Source: Pelodera strongyloides
Taxonomy: Eukaryota; Nematoda; Chromadorea; Rhabditida; Rhabditidae
Direction of reading: 5' to 3'
Assembly (NCBI GenBank): GCA_036852015.1
Contig: JAANDG010000135.1
Span: 186,001 to 250,000 of the forward strand
DNA: 64,000 nt
Position numbers and translations under genes: made by a program. Below are positions 11,501 to 21,128 of the stretch, in pieces; within the stretch, counting starts at the first letter, position 1, and each line of letters starts with the position of its first letter. The notes under the pieces were generated by a model. That model saw only the letters and a list, made by a program, of their open reading frames with translations, searched no databases and had not been told where the DNA came from.

Positions 11501-14500
11501 GTTAAAAAAAATGTTGAGTATAAGCATGGTTATAGTTTAATTTAAAAAAAAAGAATTGCTTACTTATTTAAGTGAAACCAATCGACCCATCCGGGCATGA
11601 ACCCCGGTTCCCTGAGTACCCAGGCAAGAATTAGAACGGAAAACCAGAAGATGACAGAGAGCTCGGCGAAACTGAAATAACATTCTTTTAATGAAATAAC
11701 ATTAAAAAGGTTAAATCGTCTGTTACATTTGTGTACACTAAATGGCAGTGTGCTGGGGCCAGAGAACGCCATCTCTCTACAATAGAATATAGTATAAAAA
11801 ACGGATTTTTACATAATTTTCAAAATTTTACATTAGTCTTCATTATTTACAATAAATATAAACCGTACGTAATTGGTCCCAATTCCTCATATGATTTGCT
11901 TATCGATTTTCTTATTTTCTCTGCGCTCTTCTTCTCTTCGTCAGTCGATCGATAACACATTGTAATCAACGTTGTCGGACCAATGAAGTACGTCTAAAGG
12001 TGGAAACGTTTTCTGTTTTGAATAGCTATATTGAATATCTATAGCACAAATGCCAGTTTTCATCAATTTCAAGGCTAGACTTGTCCACACAAACACAGCA
12101 ACATTCGTATAGTAACCTGAGTAACCAGTCCACTACTTACTATTTCTGGACTATTAATATTTGTTTAAAGCGAAATTCCTGTCGGTTTTTGAAACGCATC
12201 GTGGACAGCCGAATTCTTACGCAAAGTTGCTCGAATTTAGCTCGATTTTCTTAAATTTATGTTCATGTGCATAAACTGCATAAGAATGCTGGTGCACTCG
12301 AAGTGTTTCAAAAACCGGCTTATTACATTTCATTTCTCTTAACATTTCTCAATTATTACCGTAACCACGAAGAACGACGCAATCAAATAGAGGAACATTG
12401 GCACGAGGGAGAAGCTGAGCCAGTCCAAATACGACATTCGCACTTCACCATTTGGAAAATACCTGAATAAATTATATTAGTACCAATCTTAGTATCATAC
12501 TAGCTTCGTACTAATGCTGTACTATTTCTATACTAGCTCTAAGTTAAAAGGATTAAAACATTAAAGTAATTCTTCTAAACCTTTACCAACTTGTTAATTT
12601 CCGCTCTAAATATTAGATTTGGCCCCGTGGAAGTGAGGATCGCAGTTCCTCCAATAAGTGAAGCGTGAGAGCAGATCAGAATTAAAGCCTTGCTCAGACC
12701 TGAATTAGTAAATTGATTTTATTTAAAAAAATATTAAAGCGAAATATCTTCTAAACCTTTACCAACTTGTCCCTTTTGGAAAATTTGCATATGATAAGCA
12801 AGCTAATTTTGTACGATCGTCCACGGCAATCGTACAAAATTAGCATAGGATACATAGGATTTCCTTATCATATGCAAATTTTCCAAAGGGGCTAGCATTT
12901 CGCTCTAACAAACAAATGCCAAAATAAATGGAAATTTCACAATCAGTCATGTAAAAAAAGGGAATTATCAACAAGTTTTCAATTTGGCGCATGTATATAC
13001 ATGTATTGAAACGTATTTTTGGGAAATGCAGTACATTGAAAGATATATGTAAGTTTATTTTGTTCTATAAGAAACAGCACCTCTCTGTTGTTTGGTTAGG
13101 CCCTTGAGGTCAATTCTCGTTTCCTCAACTTTGCTTGGAACTGTTCTGTAATGAAATATTTTATCAGAAAGTGATTTGGAAAATATTTGGAAAATAATCG
13201 GTGCGAAATCGGGGTTTTTCGACAAATAATCGGGGCGAAATCGGGTTTTTTTTTTTTTTTTTTTTTGAAAAAATCGAGTCAAATTCGGGGTTTTCATTTT
13301 CCTGTGTATAACTTTCTGGCATATATGCTGTTCGACTATGCACAGGTTGGGTCAAATGCTAACTAATCTACACATGTCCATACACTTGCGAGACCGGGCG
13401 CCCGAGCTCACTTTTTTTTGAGAATTCGAGGCGTAGAGATAACAATGGTAGCCGGTTAACATGCAGTTGAACCCATTTTGCCATATGCACGAACAGCGGG
13501 AACCTCTCTGGGTGGGAGAATCTGGCTCTGTGTGTCTCCGATTCGTGTGATCCTCTGGCTCTGTGTGTCTCCGATTCGTGTGATCCCTCTCTTTCTCTCA
13601 CCTCCCACTGGGAGGCTGGGAGCCTCCCGGCGCTTATCCACAAATTCTAAACGTACTTGATGGAATCGTCTCCAGATGCAGCCTTTTCTCGTGCGTTTAG
13701 AATTGCAATAGCAATTGGAATCATTAGAGCTGTGGTAGCAGAATCAGACACGAAAAATGAGCTGAAATTAATAATTTTCTAGTTTTTTTCAAATACATTA
13801 AATAATCTAATACGTGAATGGTTCACTTGCGTAAATACCTTAAAGCCGATTGTACTTTTTTATTATACATTGGGCTGTAGTGTACATTGGGAATTGCATA
13901 TGGTACGAATTTCCTGTGTATCCTATGCAAATTTTTGGTGCCCGTCCGAAGCTTGCGGCACCAAATTAACTAGGATACATATGATATTCGTATCATATGC
14001 AAATTTCCCAAAGTGGGTACAATAAGGCTTTAAATTCGTCTTGAAGCAGGCGGATAAAAGCTTACATAAATGCCGTAATGAGCGTAAATCCTGCCAGTAA
14101 TGTGATATCAGATGTTCCCACTTGTTTTAGTAGAAATAAAGCAGTTCGTTTATGCAAACCACATTCCTCAACTGCTAGAGCCATAAACAAAGTTATCATC
14201 AAGATGACTGTAGTGTCCTGAAATATAATATACTTCAAATATAATAAAAAGGAAAAACGCTACCCACGCGGGGTTGTGCTCGAAACTGAAGTGTTATGAT
14301 TTTCATCTAAGCCGGTGAGGGTGAGGCGCTATTTCTGGCAAATCGGTTTTTGGGTTAAACGAGATACCCATTGGTAAGCTAACAAACCACGTGTACATAA
14401 CATATATGCTTAGTGTTCTTAAAGCGAAATACCGGCCCGTTTTTGAAACGCATCGAGTACATCAGCATTCTTATGCAGCATATGCAAATTAAAATAAATT

Positions 14501-15230
14501 GGAATCAAAAATCGAGCTAAATTCGAGCAAATTTGCATAAATACGTAAGAATACAGTTGTCCGCGATGTGTTTCAAAAACCGGCCGGTATTTCGCTTTAA
14601 AACCATTAGTGTGCAGTTAAAGAAGGAACTTTGCTATCTCACCAACCTTCATGTACAACGAAGCAACATCGTCAGCTTTTAATAATGAAGTAGCTGGTAG
14701 GAGGAATATAGGGAGGAGGGACGTGACACCGATAGGAGCACATTCACACAGCCAGAAGGAGGAGAGCACAAAGATACAGAAGACACAACGTAACTCCTGA
14801 AAAGGGTAGTAGTGAAATTTATACTAAACGGGGTCCCATACTCTGGTATGGGCCATTACACGTGCCTATTGCGCTTGTATATTTCTATTATAGTTTTTTT
14901 CCTTTCATTACAACTCTCTACAAAAGAAGCCATCTCAACGCTTAATTATGAAGAGATTTTATGAGCTAACTTACAGAGCGGTTACAAGATATATATGTGG
15001 ACGACATGTCAGAAAAGGCTTTGTGTCTAACATCAAGACAATGGTTCAGATCCTAGCCTTTTTCGATAAATGATTATAATTATTTCAAGATATATCAAAA
15101 TGTAAACTTGTATAATATAAAATATAAATTATAAACCGACCGGTCCTCCAATAAACAATAGTGGTGAAAACAGAATAGGTCCAATGATAATCCAGAGGGA
15201 TTTCACGCGTTGTAGTAGAAACCCCACCAT
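8576..15230 (-). CDS. SLC13-family sodium-coupled di/tricarboxylate transporter (INDY/NaDC-like), 15 exons
   Basis: Exons, 5' to 3': 15230-15141, 14796-14647, 14217-14066, 13761-13657, 13145-13081, 12699-12591, 12462-12360, 11993-11869, 11671-11564, 11266-11151, 10876-10755, 10634-10562, 9794-9706, 9378-9241 and 8722-8576. They join without a phase break to 563 codons plus stop, the usual SLC13 size. Family landmarks appear in order: N-terminal KSLWIIIGP segment; CAPIGVTSLLP; EECGLHKRTAL; SDSATTALMIPI; GGTAILTSTGPNLI; the LREPGFMPGW segment; MSWSVVLLIGAGF; TEFASNTATAAVFVPI; and FAFMFPMATPPNAVV. Such proteins move succinate, citrate or related anions with Na+ across the plasma membrane. The first SNT motif reads SDS, while the second is intact SNT. 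An acceptor (CCATTCAG) lies eight bases before the ATG, so a leader exon or trans-splicing is possible. All repeats within the gene sit in introns. Confidence 0.93.
8820..8990. mobile_element. TTAA-bounded palindromic MITE, family B (intact)
   Basis: A nearly perfect palindrome that opens TTAAAGCGAAATGCTAGCC and closes with the reverse complement. It contains TTTGCATATGATAAGC in each arm and a TACGATTGCCGTGGACGATCGTA centre split by a few bases. It lies in the last SLC13 intron and shows the uninterrupted form of the element that is split by a Helitron at 35976-38473. Confidence 0.85.
9984..10330. repeat. GATCGGGGCGAAATC repeat cluster (K1)
   Basis: About eight copies of the motif ATCGGGGCGAAATCGGGG, most on the plus strand and the first on the minus strand. 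They are separated by short T-rich or CGACAAATG spacers. The outer edges form an inverted pair (TGAAAACCCCGATTTCGCC and its complement). It lies in SLC13 intron 12. A second, shorter copy is at 13190-13305 and shares the right flank TTTTCA-TTTCCTGTG. Confidence 0.75.
11287..11435. mobile_element. Family A MITE, right end eroded
   Basis: Begins TTTAAAGCGAGATAACGGCCGG and keeps the GAATTTAGCTCGATTTTTATTC core and the CATAAGAATGCTGGTGTGC block. The closing CTTTAA end is lost. It lies in SLC13 intron 9. Confidence 0.6.
12164..12335. mobile_element. Family A MITE in SLC13 intron 7
   Basis: Opens with TTTAAAGCGAAATTCCTGTCGG and GAAACGCATCG, and carries the same core as other family A copies. It ends with GTTTCAAAAACCGGC and then fades before a CTTTAA terminus. 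Confidence 0.65.
12734..12908. mobile_element. Family B MITE with a copied exon-junction insert
   Basis: Ends and palindrome as in the family B copy at 8820, but the GCTAGCC block of the left arm is replaced at 12747-12770 by 24 bases. These are identical to 12571-12594, which spans the end of SLC13 exon 6 and its splice donor. The right arm is normal (GGGGCTAGCATTTCGCT). It lies in SLC13 intron 5. Confidence 0.8.
13190..13305. repeat. GATCGGGGCGAAATC repeat, short copy (K2)
   Basis: Two or three degenerate copies of the CGGGGCGAAATCGGG motif with a run of about 18 T, followed by GGGGTTTTCATTTTCCTGTG as at 10318. It lies in SLC13 intron 4. Confidence 0.65.
13490..13630. repeat. 31-bp tandem duplication in a CCTCCCA-rich repeat scrap
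   Basis: The block CTCTGGCTCTGTGTGTCTCC...GTGTGATC occurs twice in tandem near 13519-13585, followed by the palindromic CTCCCACTGGGAGGCTGGGAG. A similar arrangement (GATTCGTGTGATAC...ACTGGGAGCATGCTCCCAG) occurs near 23985-24045, so this is a dispersed family. Open frames on both strands here are by-products. Confidence 0.5.
13842..14034. mobile_element. Diverged TTAAAG palindromic MITE in SLC13 intron 3
   Basis: Starts near CTTAAAGCCGATTGTACTTTTTT and ends GTACAATAAGGCTTTAAA. The arms pair over most of their length (GGGAATTGCATATGGTACGAAT with ATTCGTATCATATGCAAATTTCCC). The plan resembles family B but the sequence differs. Confidence 0.7.
14419..14600. mobile_element. Family A MITE, near intact, SLC13 intron 2
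   Basis: TTAA at both edges. Opens TTAAAGCGAAATACCGGCCC and closes GGCCGGTATTTCGCTTTAA. The arms carry GAAACGCATCG and its complement (CGATGTGTTTC). One of the clearest copies of this family here. Confidence 0.85.
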
Positions 15231-18200
15231 TTTTAAGTCTGAATGGGCACTTGATAAAAAAAAGGTTATGATTTTTCTACCAAATATAAGAAGGCGTAAG
15301 ATCTGCATAAGGCAACAAACAAATGCTGTAAAAAACGGCGATAGTACAAAAAATGCTACTGTGACGAAGACTTACACTCTTTTTTATTATCATAATAAAT
15401 ATTTGTAAAGTATTGCCCCTATCAAAAGTTAACCCGGGTGCTAATATATTTAGCTACCCACTGTAGTGGGCTGAGGTAGACCATGCGCTTACTGTAAGAC
15501 TCTGACAACCTGACACCAGTTTTAAAGGCTAGGACACTCGGCTGCACAAATGTCACCCTTTAATAATCTTTTCTACAAAGCAAGGGAGGGAGCAAATTGT
15601 CTAATTTATTCAACCAAATCGACAATAAATAACATGGACACTTCTGTAAATCCAATAAAAAACAATGAAGAAAAACAATGAAAAAACAGGGCAATCCAAT
15701 TTTCAGAGGTACGAATGATGTGATAATCACATGTTCTGGGAACTATTACATGGTTTATTAAAAAAATAGAAATGGGGACAATTGTGGCTTTTCAGCACCA
15801 AATTTCTGAAATTGATGTTTTTGAGATTCAAAGTAAGTAAATTTATGAAATACGGTACACCCTACTGTACAATTAGCATTCAAACCGGTAATCTGCAAAT
15901 TTTATTGAATAAATATCAGTAAAGTGGTAACTAGAATATAAGCTCCGCCCACGGAATAGTTCAACTAAAGTCAACTTTATATATTTTTTTCCATTCGAAC
16001 GGAAGTTAGTACTGAAGCTCTTATCTTATTTTGGAAAACACTTTTTGACCCTTTTTGGTGCAAACCGTGCAAAAAACGTAATGTTTTGATTACATGTGGG
16101 GTGCCTGAATCTGTTTTACTTATATCGGCACACTATATACAATCCCAAAGTGTTTGAATACGCATAGTAGAGGCTAATTTGAAACAATGAACTGCAGACA
16201 ATGTTTAGTAAAGACGACTGTCTACTTTAATTCAGTGTCATTTATAAGTTTTAATTTGCAAGAAGTGGAAGAAAGAATAGCCTAAGAGTAAGCCTTGTTG
16301 CCAAATTAAGCGGAACGTGGAAACCTGTAAACTGCCGTGTAAACTGTAGACTGTAGACTGTATACACTGTACATATGGCACATAATACGCTTTGTATGGC
16401 TCAGAACAAAAAATAATAATGAAACTCCGTGTTAGCATAAGCTCTTCTAAACAAGAAATGAAAATCATAACCCTCTTCCTATTGTCTGCCTAATATGTTT
16501 GACCATAAACCAATGACGTAATGATTTGCATGCCCGCCCGGGGGTGCGGGGTTGCCTTGTGAGAAATCAAGGGCAGACTAGCCAGGCAAATCAAATCAAA
16601 TATGCAAATTTTTCTTGTAACATTCCTACTATGGACAGCATAGCTACCTCCGATTGGCCGCCTTATGTATGGAGTTGCGCACCCTTGTCAGAACTCCTAG
16701 CTAGGCCAAGCAAATGACATTCTGAATCGTTCTATTCAAAGGAAATATGAATCAATAACAGGTGAAACCACATTTAGATTTAATAGAAGTGAAATTCGAG
16801 TATTCTTGTCCGAAGAACGCACATCACAGGCGACATACCGTAGTTGGGATATTGTAAAGGAACTATTTATGATCTGAAATCCTACTAAAGTCATATCAAA
16901 TTCTTTATTTAACTAACTACAAGCACTTTCTGGTCGAAAAATATAAACTATTCACTAAACGTGAAGGTTAATTGGTTAATAAACCAATAAAATAAATTTA
17001 AAGTTTATGTGTAAGAAAGGGATACTGCTTGATATGTTAGGCAAAGTTCAAATGGTTTCACTTCACATAAGGAAGATAATACAACGGAAAACCTGTTACG
17101 CCAATGAACAAAGACATAGCAAGTACATTATTGAACTGTGAACGTCTGTTTGTTTCACTAAAAAGCCGTGCGGTAGGTGAGTGTAAGATTGTGTGCTATG
17201 CATTTCCTGCCCCGGTGAGAATCTAGGGGGTGCGCCGCAATGAAATGGCAAACCAAGTGTGAGCGGCGACAATGTCGCATAAATTTTTCTCGGCACGTAC
17301 GAAAGTGATTTGCCAGCATCATTGCCATCTATATTAGGTCAACCTAGAATACGATTCGAATAAGATTTTATGGACATGGAAAGGGCTTCACGATAAAATG
17401 GTTACAAGGAATTTTCCTCCCTGATTTTCCAGAATCTAGTAAGCGTTGCAAACTTCAACATATTTTCAATTAGGATTTGATAGGGACAAAAATTTTGAAA
17501 ACTGCTGAATTTATTGGTACGATTAACAGAAACTTTGAGCTACGCGCATCAAAAAAAATGTGATAGCCTTTCCTGCTAATGAAAAGCGAATACACATGAT
17601 GTTTGATAAGGTGTGGTCATTCCCTTTAAAAAGCAAAAAAAAATCAAATCTTAATCAATCAAAAATCGTACACTGTTCCGGTTCGGAAGTGTCAAATATT
17701 ATTTAATTCTTTTCATTTAATATTTTCTTCAGATATTTTTTATCTTTTCCGATGATACTATCCGGCAGAAATACACGTTGTGATATGAAGTGACCAAAAC
17801 AGAACAAATAAAATAAAAACATGCTATAAAATATTCTTTCGTCTTGTATTTTTTACGGTAAATACGAAATCATATGGGTATTGGCAAATTGTGTATCAGC
17901 TGTGTTTACAATGTTACAAGGAGAAATATTCAGAAGCCGTTATTGTATTTGCATGAAGTTATCATAAAAATTTTACAGCATTGGCCTCAAATCTTATTAT
18001 GTAAAGAGAAAAGTTTGCTTTTTTGTTTGTGTGAACGAAATTGCAGGTGTTTGGTATAAATAGTCCCTTTGGCAACTCTTCAAAATAAGCGCAATATAAT
18101 TTTAGCACATAACATTGGAGGCTACGTTTCACACGTTTCATACAAGCATGCAGTATATCATTTTAGTAGGATCGCCTGAGTAGTTGCCAAAAGCGGTGCT

Positions 18201-18563
18201 AGCCGTCTACTAACACCCTGTGGTGTTATTTAATAAATAAATAATAAATGATATATGAGGAATGGCTGAATTAATAATTGTCTTTGTCGCTAGAAGGAAA
18301 CGCACCGAAAATATCCACAATCGCACCATGCATAGCCTGACATCGCTAGATATCAGATTCTTATGTAAACAGTAAATTAAATTAAAGTAAAATAATTTCA
18401 AAGAAATAAACGAGTAAGCTATAAGCTATAAGAAATAAAGAGAAAGCGGTCGCACTTTAACAAGAGGTCAGCTACCTACGGGAGCTTTTTGCTTATAGTC
18501 TAGGAAGATCCACTAAACTAGCTAGGGATGCTCTTTGTAAGTTTGCGGTGTAATGTTCTAGCT
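15231..18563. other. Gene-free stretch upstream of the SLC13 gene
   Basis: About 3.3 kb of AT-rich sequence with stops in all frames. No frame shows conserved protein-like composition over more than about 60 codons, and no palindrome was recognised. The promoter of the minus-strand transporter should lie in its left part. Confidence 0.4.
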
Positions 18564-18830
18564 TAATGGGGTTTGCAAGTATGCCCGATTTTCCTTGCAA
18601 GTATCGCAAAATTTACCGTATCTTGGCACTACACGAACATATCTACAGGCGGTTTTTACGACCGATCGCCACGGGACCATTTGTCCGACAAATGATTTGC
18701 TTTGTTGGCGGATTTTCTATAGTGTGGATGTGTCAAAGTTACGGTAAATTGGTGTAAAAAGCACACGATTTTGCGAATTGATACTTGCAAGGAAAACTCG
18801 CGGTTTTTGGCATACTTGCAAACCCCATTA
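18564..18830. mobile_element. Inverted-repeat MITE with TAATGGGGTTTGCAAGTATG ends
   Basis: Left end TAATGGGGTTTGCAAGTATG and right end CATACTTGCAAACCCCATTA are exact complements. Inner matches (CTTGCAAGTATCGCAAAAT against its complement) extend the arms. Shorter relatives are at 57576-57713 and, with a GGGTCTCGATGTATGG end, at 30154-30450. Confidence 0.8.
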
Positions 18831-19078
18831 CTCTCCCCAATAGTAAGCTTGTGGCGTATCGTGTACGGTCTGGTAGCGCTAGTGCTACTAAAACTAAAGC
18901 ATCAGGTCTAAGGTTTCCGAGTTTCTTTCCAAAAGTGGAGCTCTTATATAAATGATGAGGAAAAATTGTGTTGACAAGGAAAACATTGGATAGAAAATGG
19001 AGATGGTTGATCTTTCCGTTCACAATTGGAGATCGAAGACACACAAAACGGACACGGACACAAGAGTGACACGATGAC

Positions 19079-19145
19079 AGACACAAACAGACAAACAGAC
19101 AGACAAACAGACAAACAGACAGACAAACAGACAAACGCACAAACG
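19079..19145. repeat. (ACAGACAA/ACAGACAG)n microsatellite
   Basis: Short ACAGACAAAC-type repeats run over about 60 bases. They create Val/Cys/Leu-rich open frames on the opposite strand that should not be read as proteins. Confidence 0.8.
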
Positions 19146-19887
19146 GCCAGACACCCTTATACAGACATACACCCGGGCAGAGCTAAGAGGTGATCCGGTT
19201 GAGTATCAAAAACGAGGTCCTCACTTTATTAGAGAAGACCTGGTTTTTGGTGACTGTGATCTGATGATAAATAGGTATCGTCAGCCCAGTACCCGAAGGT
19301 GAAGAGTAAGTGAATAAAAGTGGTGAACCGCCTTTTTTGGATGAATGTTTTACTTTTTGGGTTTACGGGAAACAATTTATGCTGAAGTTTACAAACAGAT
19401 TACAGATAACAGAAATCTACCGTTGCGGAGTCATCCAGAGATAGTGAAATGACTTGCGGATTCAAAAATAAAGATAGTGTTGTAGCATAAAATTGAGTAT
19501 TGTTTACAATACAATAATCACGAGTTAACAAAAACCTATAACAAACAAATGTTGCGATAAGCCGTGTTGCAATGGTGCAATTAAAATGTTGACATGTTTC
19601 TGCAGTTTCGGTGTGTATTTTATGTTTTATGTGCACGTATATGCAGATCAACATATAGTATTACATATACAACGTTTATTACGGCTTGATAAGAGTATTG
19701 CTGTATTGCAAATGGGATTCTGTAATACCTGGAGTTATGGGTTATGATATGCTTACTGCATGCAGCATACCATTCTTTCTAGTTGGTATATATTCGATTA
19801 TGATACTACGAGATGAAAAAATCCAAAACTAAAAGTTTATAGAAAAACATGAATTAAAAGTTTATACAAGGGCAAAAAAATGGATAT

Positions 19888-20775
19888 TTAAAGGATCGCA
19901 GTCACTACAAAATCATCGTTTTTCTTCGAGTTTACCTGTATTTAGTAAAGAATAGAGACAAATACTTTACCAAAACCGAATAATTTGAATTCCAACTCAG
20001 GGAGTGAACAAGTAGAAAAGTAGTTCTACTTAAAGGGACGGGCCCATCAAAATAAACCTATATTTTGCATGTTTTTATAATTTGTGTAAAGGGGGTTTAT
20101 TATAATATATGTACACTAAATTACGGCTAGACTTTATCCCGCTGAAATTTTTCGCTGTCGATAAACGGATAAGTATACCGTAGAAGAGCAACAATTGCAC
20201 CCTTACTTCCTTACCGTGTCTCCCGAGGATACCTCGCTCTGATTGGGACCCGGGAGACTATCTCTCTATATAGCCATATTCCCCCGGGACACGCGACAAG
20301 AAAATAAGAGTGCAATTGTGTGTCTTCTACGGTATACTTATGCGTTTATCGACACCGAAAAATTTCAGCGGGATAAAGTCTAGCCGAAATTTAGTGTACA
20401 TATATTATAATAAACCCCCTTTATACAAATTATAAAAACATGCAAAATATGGGTTTATTTTGATGGGCCTGTCCCTTTAACTACCGCAGGATTATGAAAC
20501 GTGTAGTGATATGCCTGCAGACCCTTGCAGTATATGTAAAGATATAATATGCAGATATTTGCCGAAATAATTTGCATACTCCAGATCGGGAAGCAGCTGT
20601 ATATGAACACGTTTCGTGATCCTGCGGTAGTTAAGTAGAACTATTTTTCTACTTGTTCACTCCCTGAGTTGGAATTAAATTATTCGGTTTTGGTAAAGTA
20701 TTTGTCTCTATTCTTTACTAAATACATGTAAACTCGAAGAAAAACGACGATTTTGTAGTGACTGCGATCCTTTAA
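19888..20775. mobile_element. Outer TTAA-bounded palindromic MITE, family D, carrying a nested insertion
   Basis: The arms at about 19888-20033 and 20632-20775 are near-exact complements, starting TTAAAGGATCGCAGTCAC and ending GTGACTGCGATCCTTTAA. A further complementary pair (CTACCGCAGGAT...GAAACGTG) lies just inside. The left arm is interrupted at 20030 by the family C element, while the right arm shows the same site (GGTAGTTAAGTAG) uninterrupted. Confidence 0.88.
20030..20480. mobile_element. Nested TTAA-bounded palindromic MITE, family C
   Basis: Opens TTAAAGGGACGGGCCCATCA and closes TGATGGGCCTGTCCCTTTAA. The arms pair over about 200 bases each around a short CCCGGGAGACTATCTC centre. TTAA flanks on both sides match a TTAA duplication of the host site in family D. 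Truncated relatives lie at 3972-4480; the 35397 and 39583 elements share the TTAAAGGGAT start. Confidence 0.88.
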
Positions 20776-21128
20776 CGAAAGCCGCGGGTTCGATATTGCA
20801 CATCTAATATGTAATAAAAGTAATATGTATAAATACAGAAACTTCATTTTACTACGCGATACGAATATCGCAAAATTTCAAAAAAAAATCGTATACACTT
20901 TACCATAACATTTGAAATAAATACAGGTAATTGCTTCTTTTGAATGGAAAATAATCAACTGGATTGAAAAACCATATTTTCAAATACACTAGCATAAAAT
21001 TCAAAAATGCACCCTTATTTCTCAAATATGAAAATGCAAAAAGGGCGAAAGTTCACCGGAAAATCGACAATGTGAAGAAACATAGTTTAATTGTACCGGC
21101 GGAAAGGAATAATTAAGCATAAGCAATG

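Noticed and set aside
13368..13660. Overlapping open frames on both strands
   Set aside because: They lie in a 31-bp tandem duplication and CCTCCCA-rich repeat in an SLC13 intron, with low-complexity protein.
18739..19140. 133-codon minus-strand frame starting with Val/Cys/Leu repeats
   Set aside because: The start is an ACAGACAA microsatellite and the rest runs through a MITE arm.
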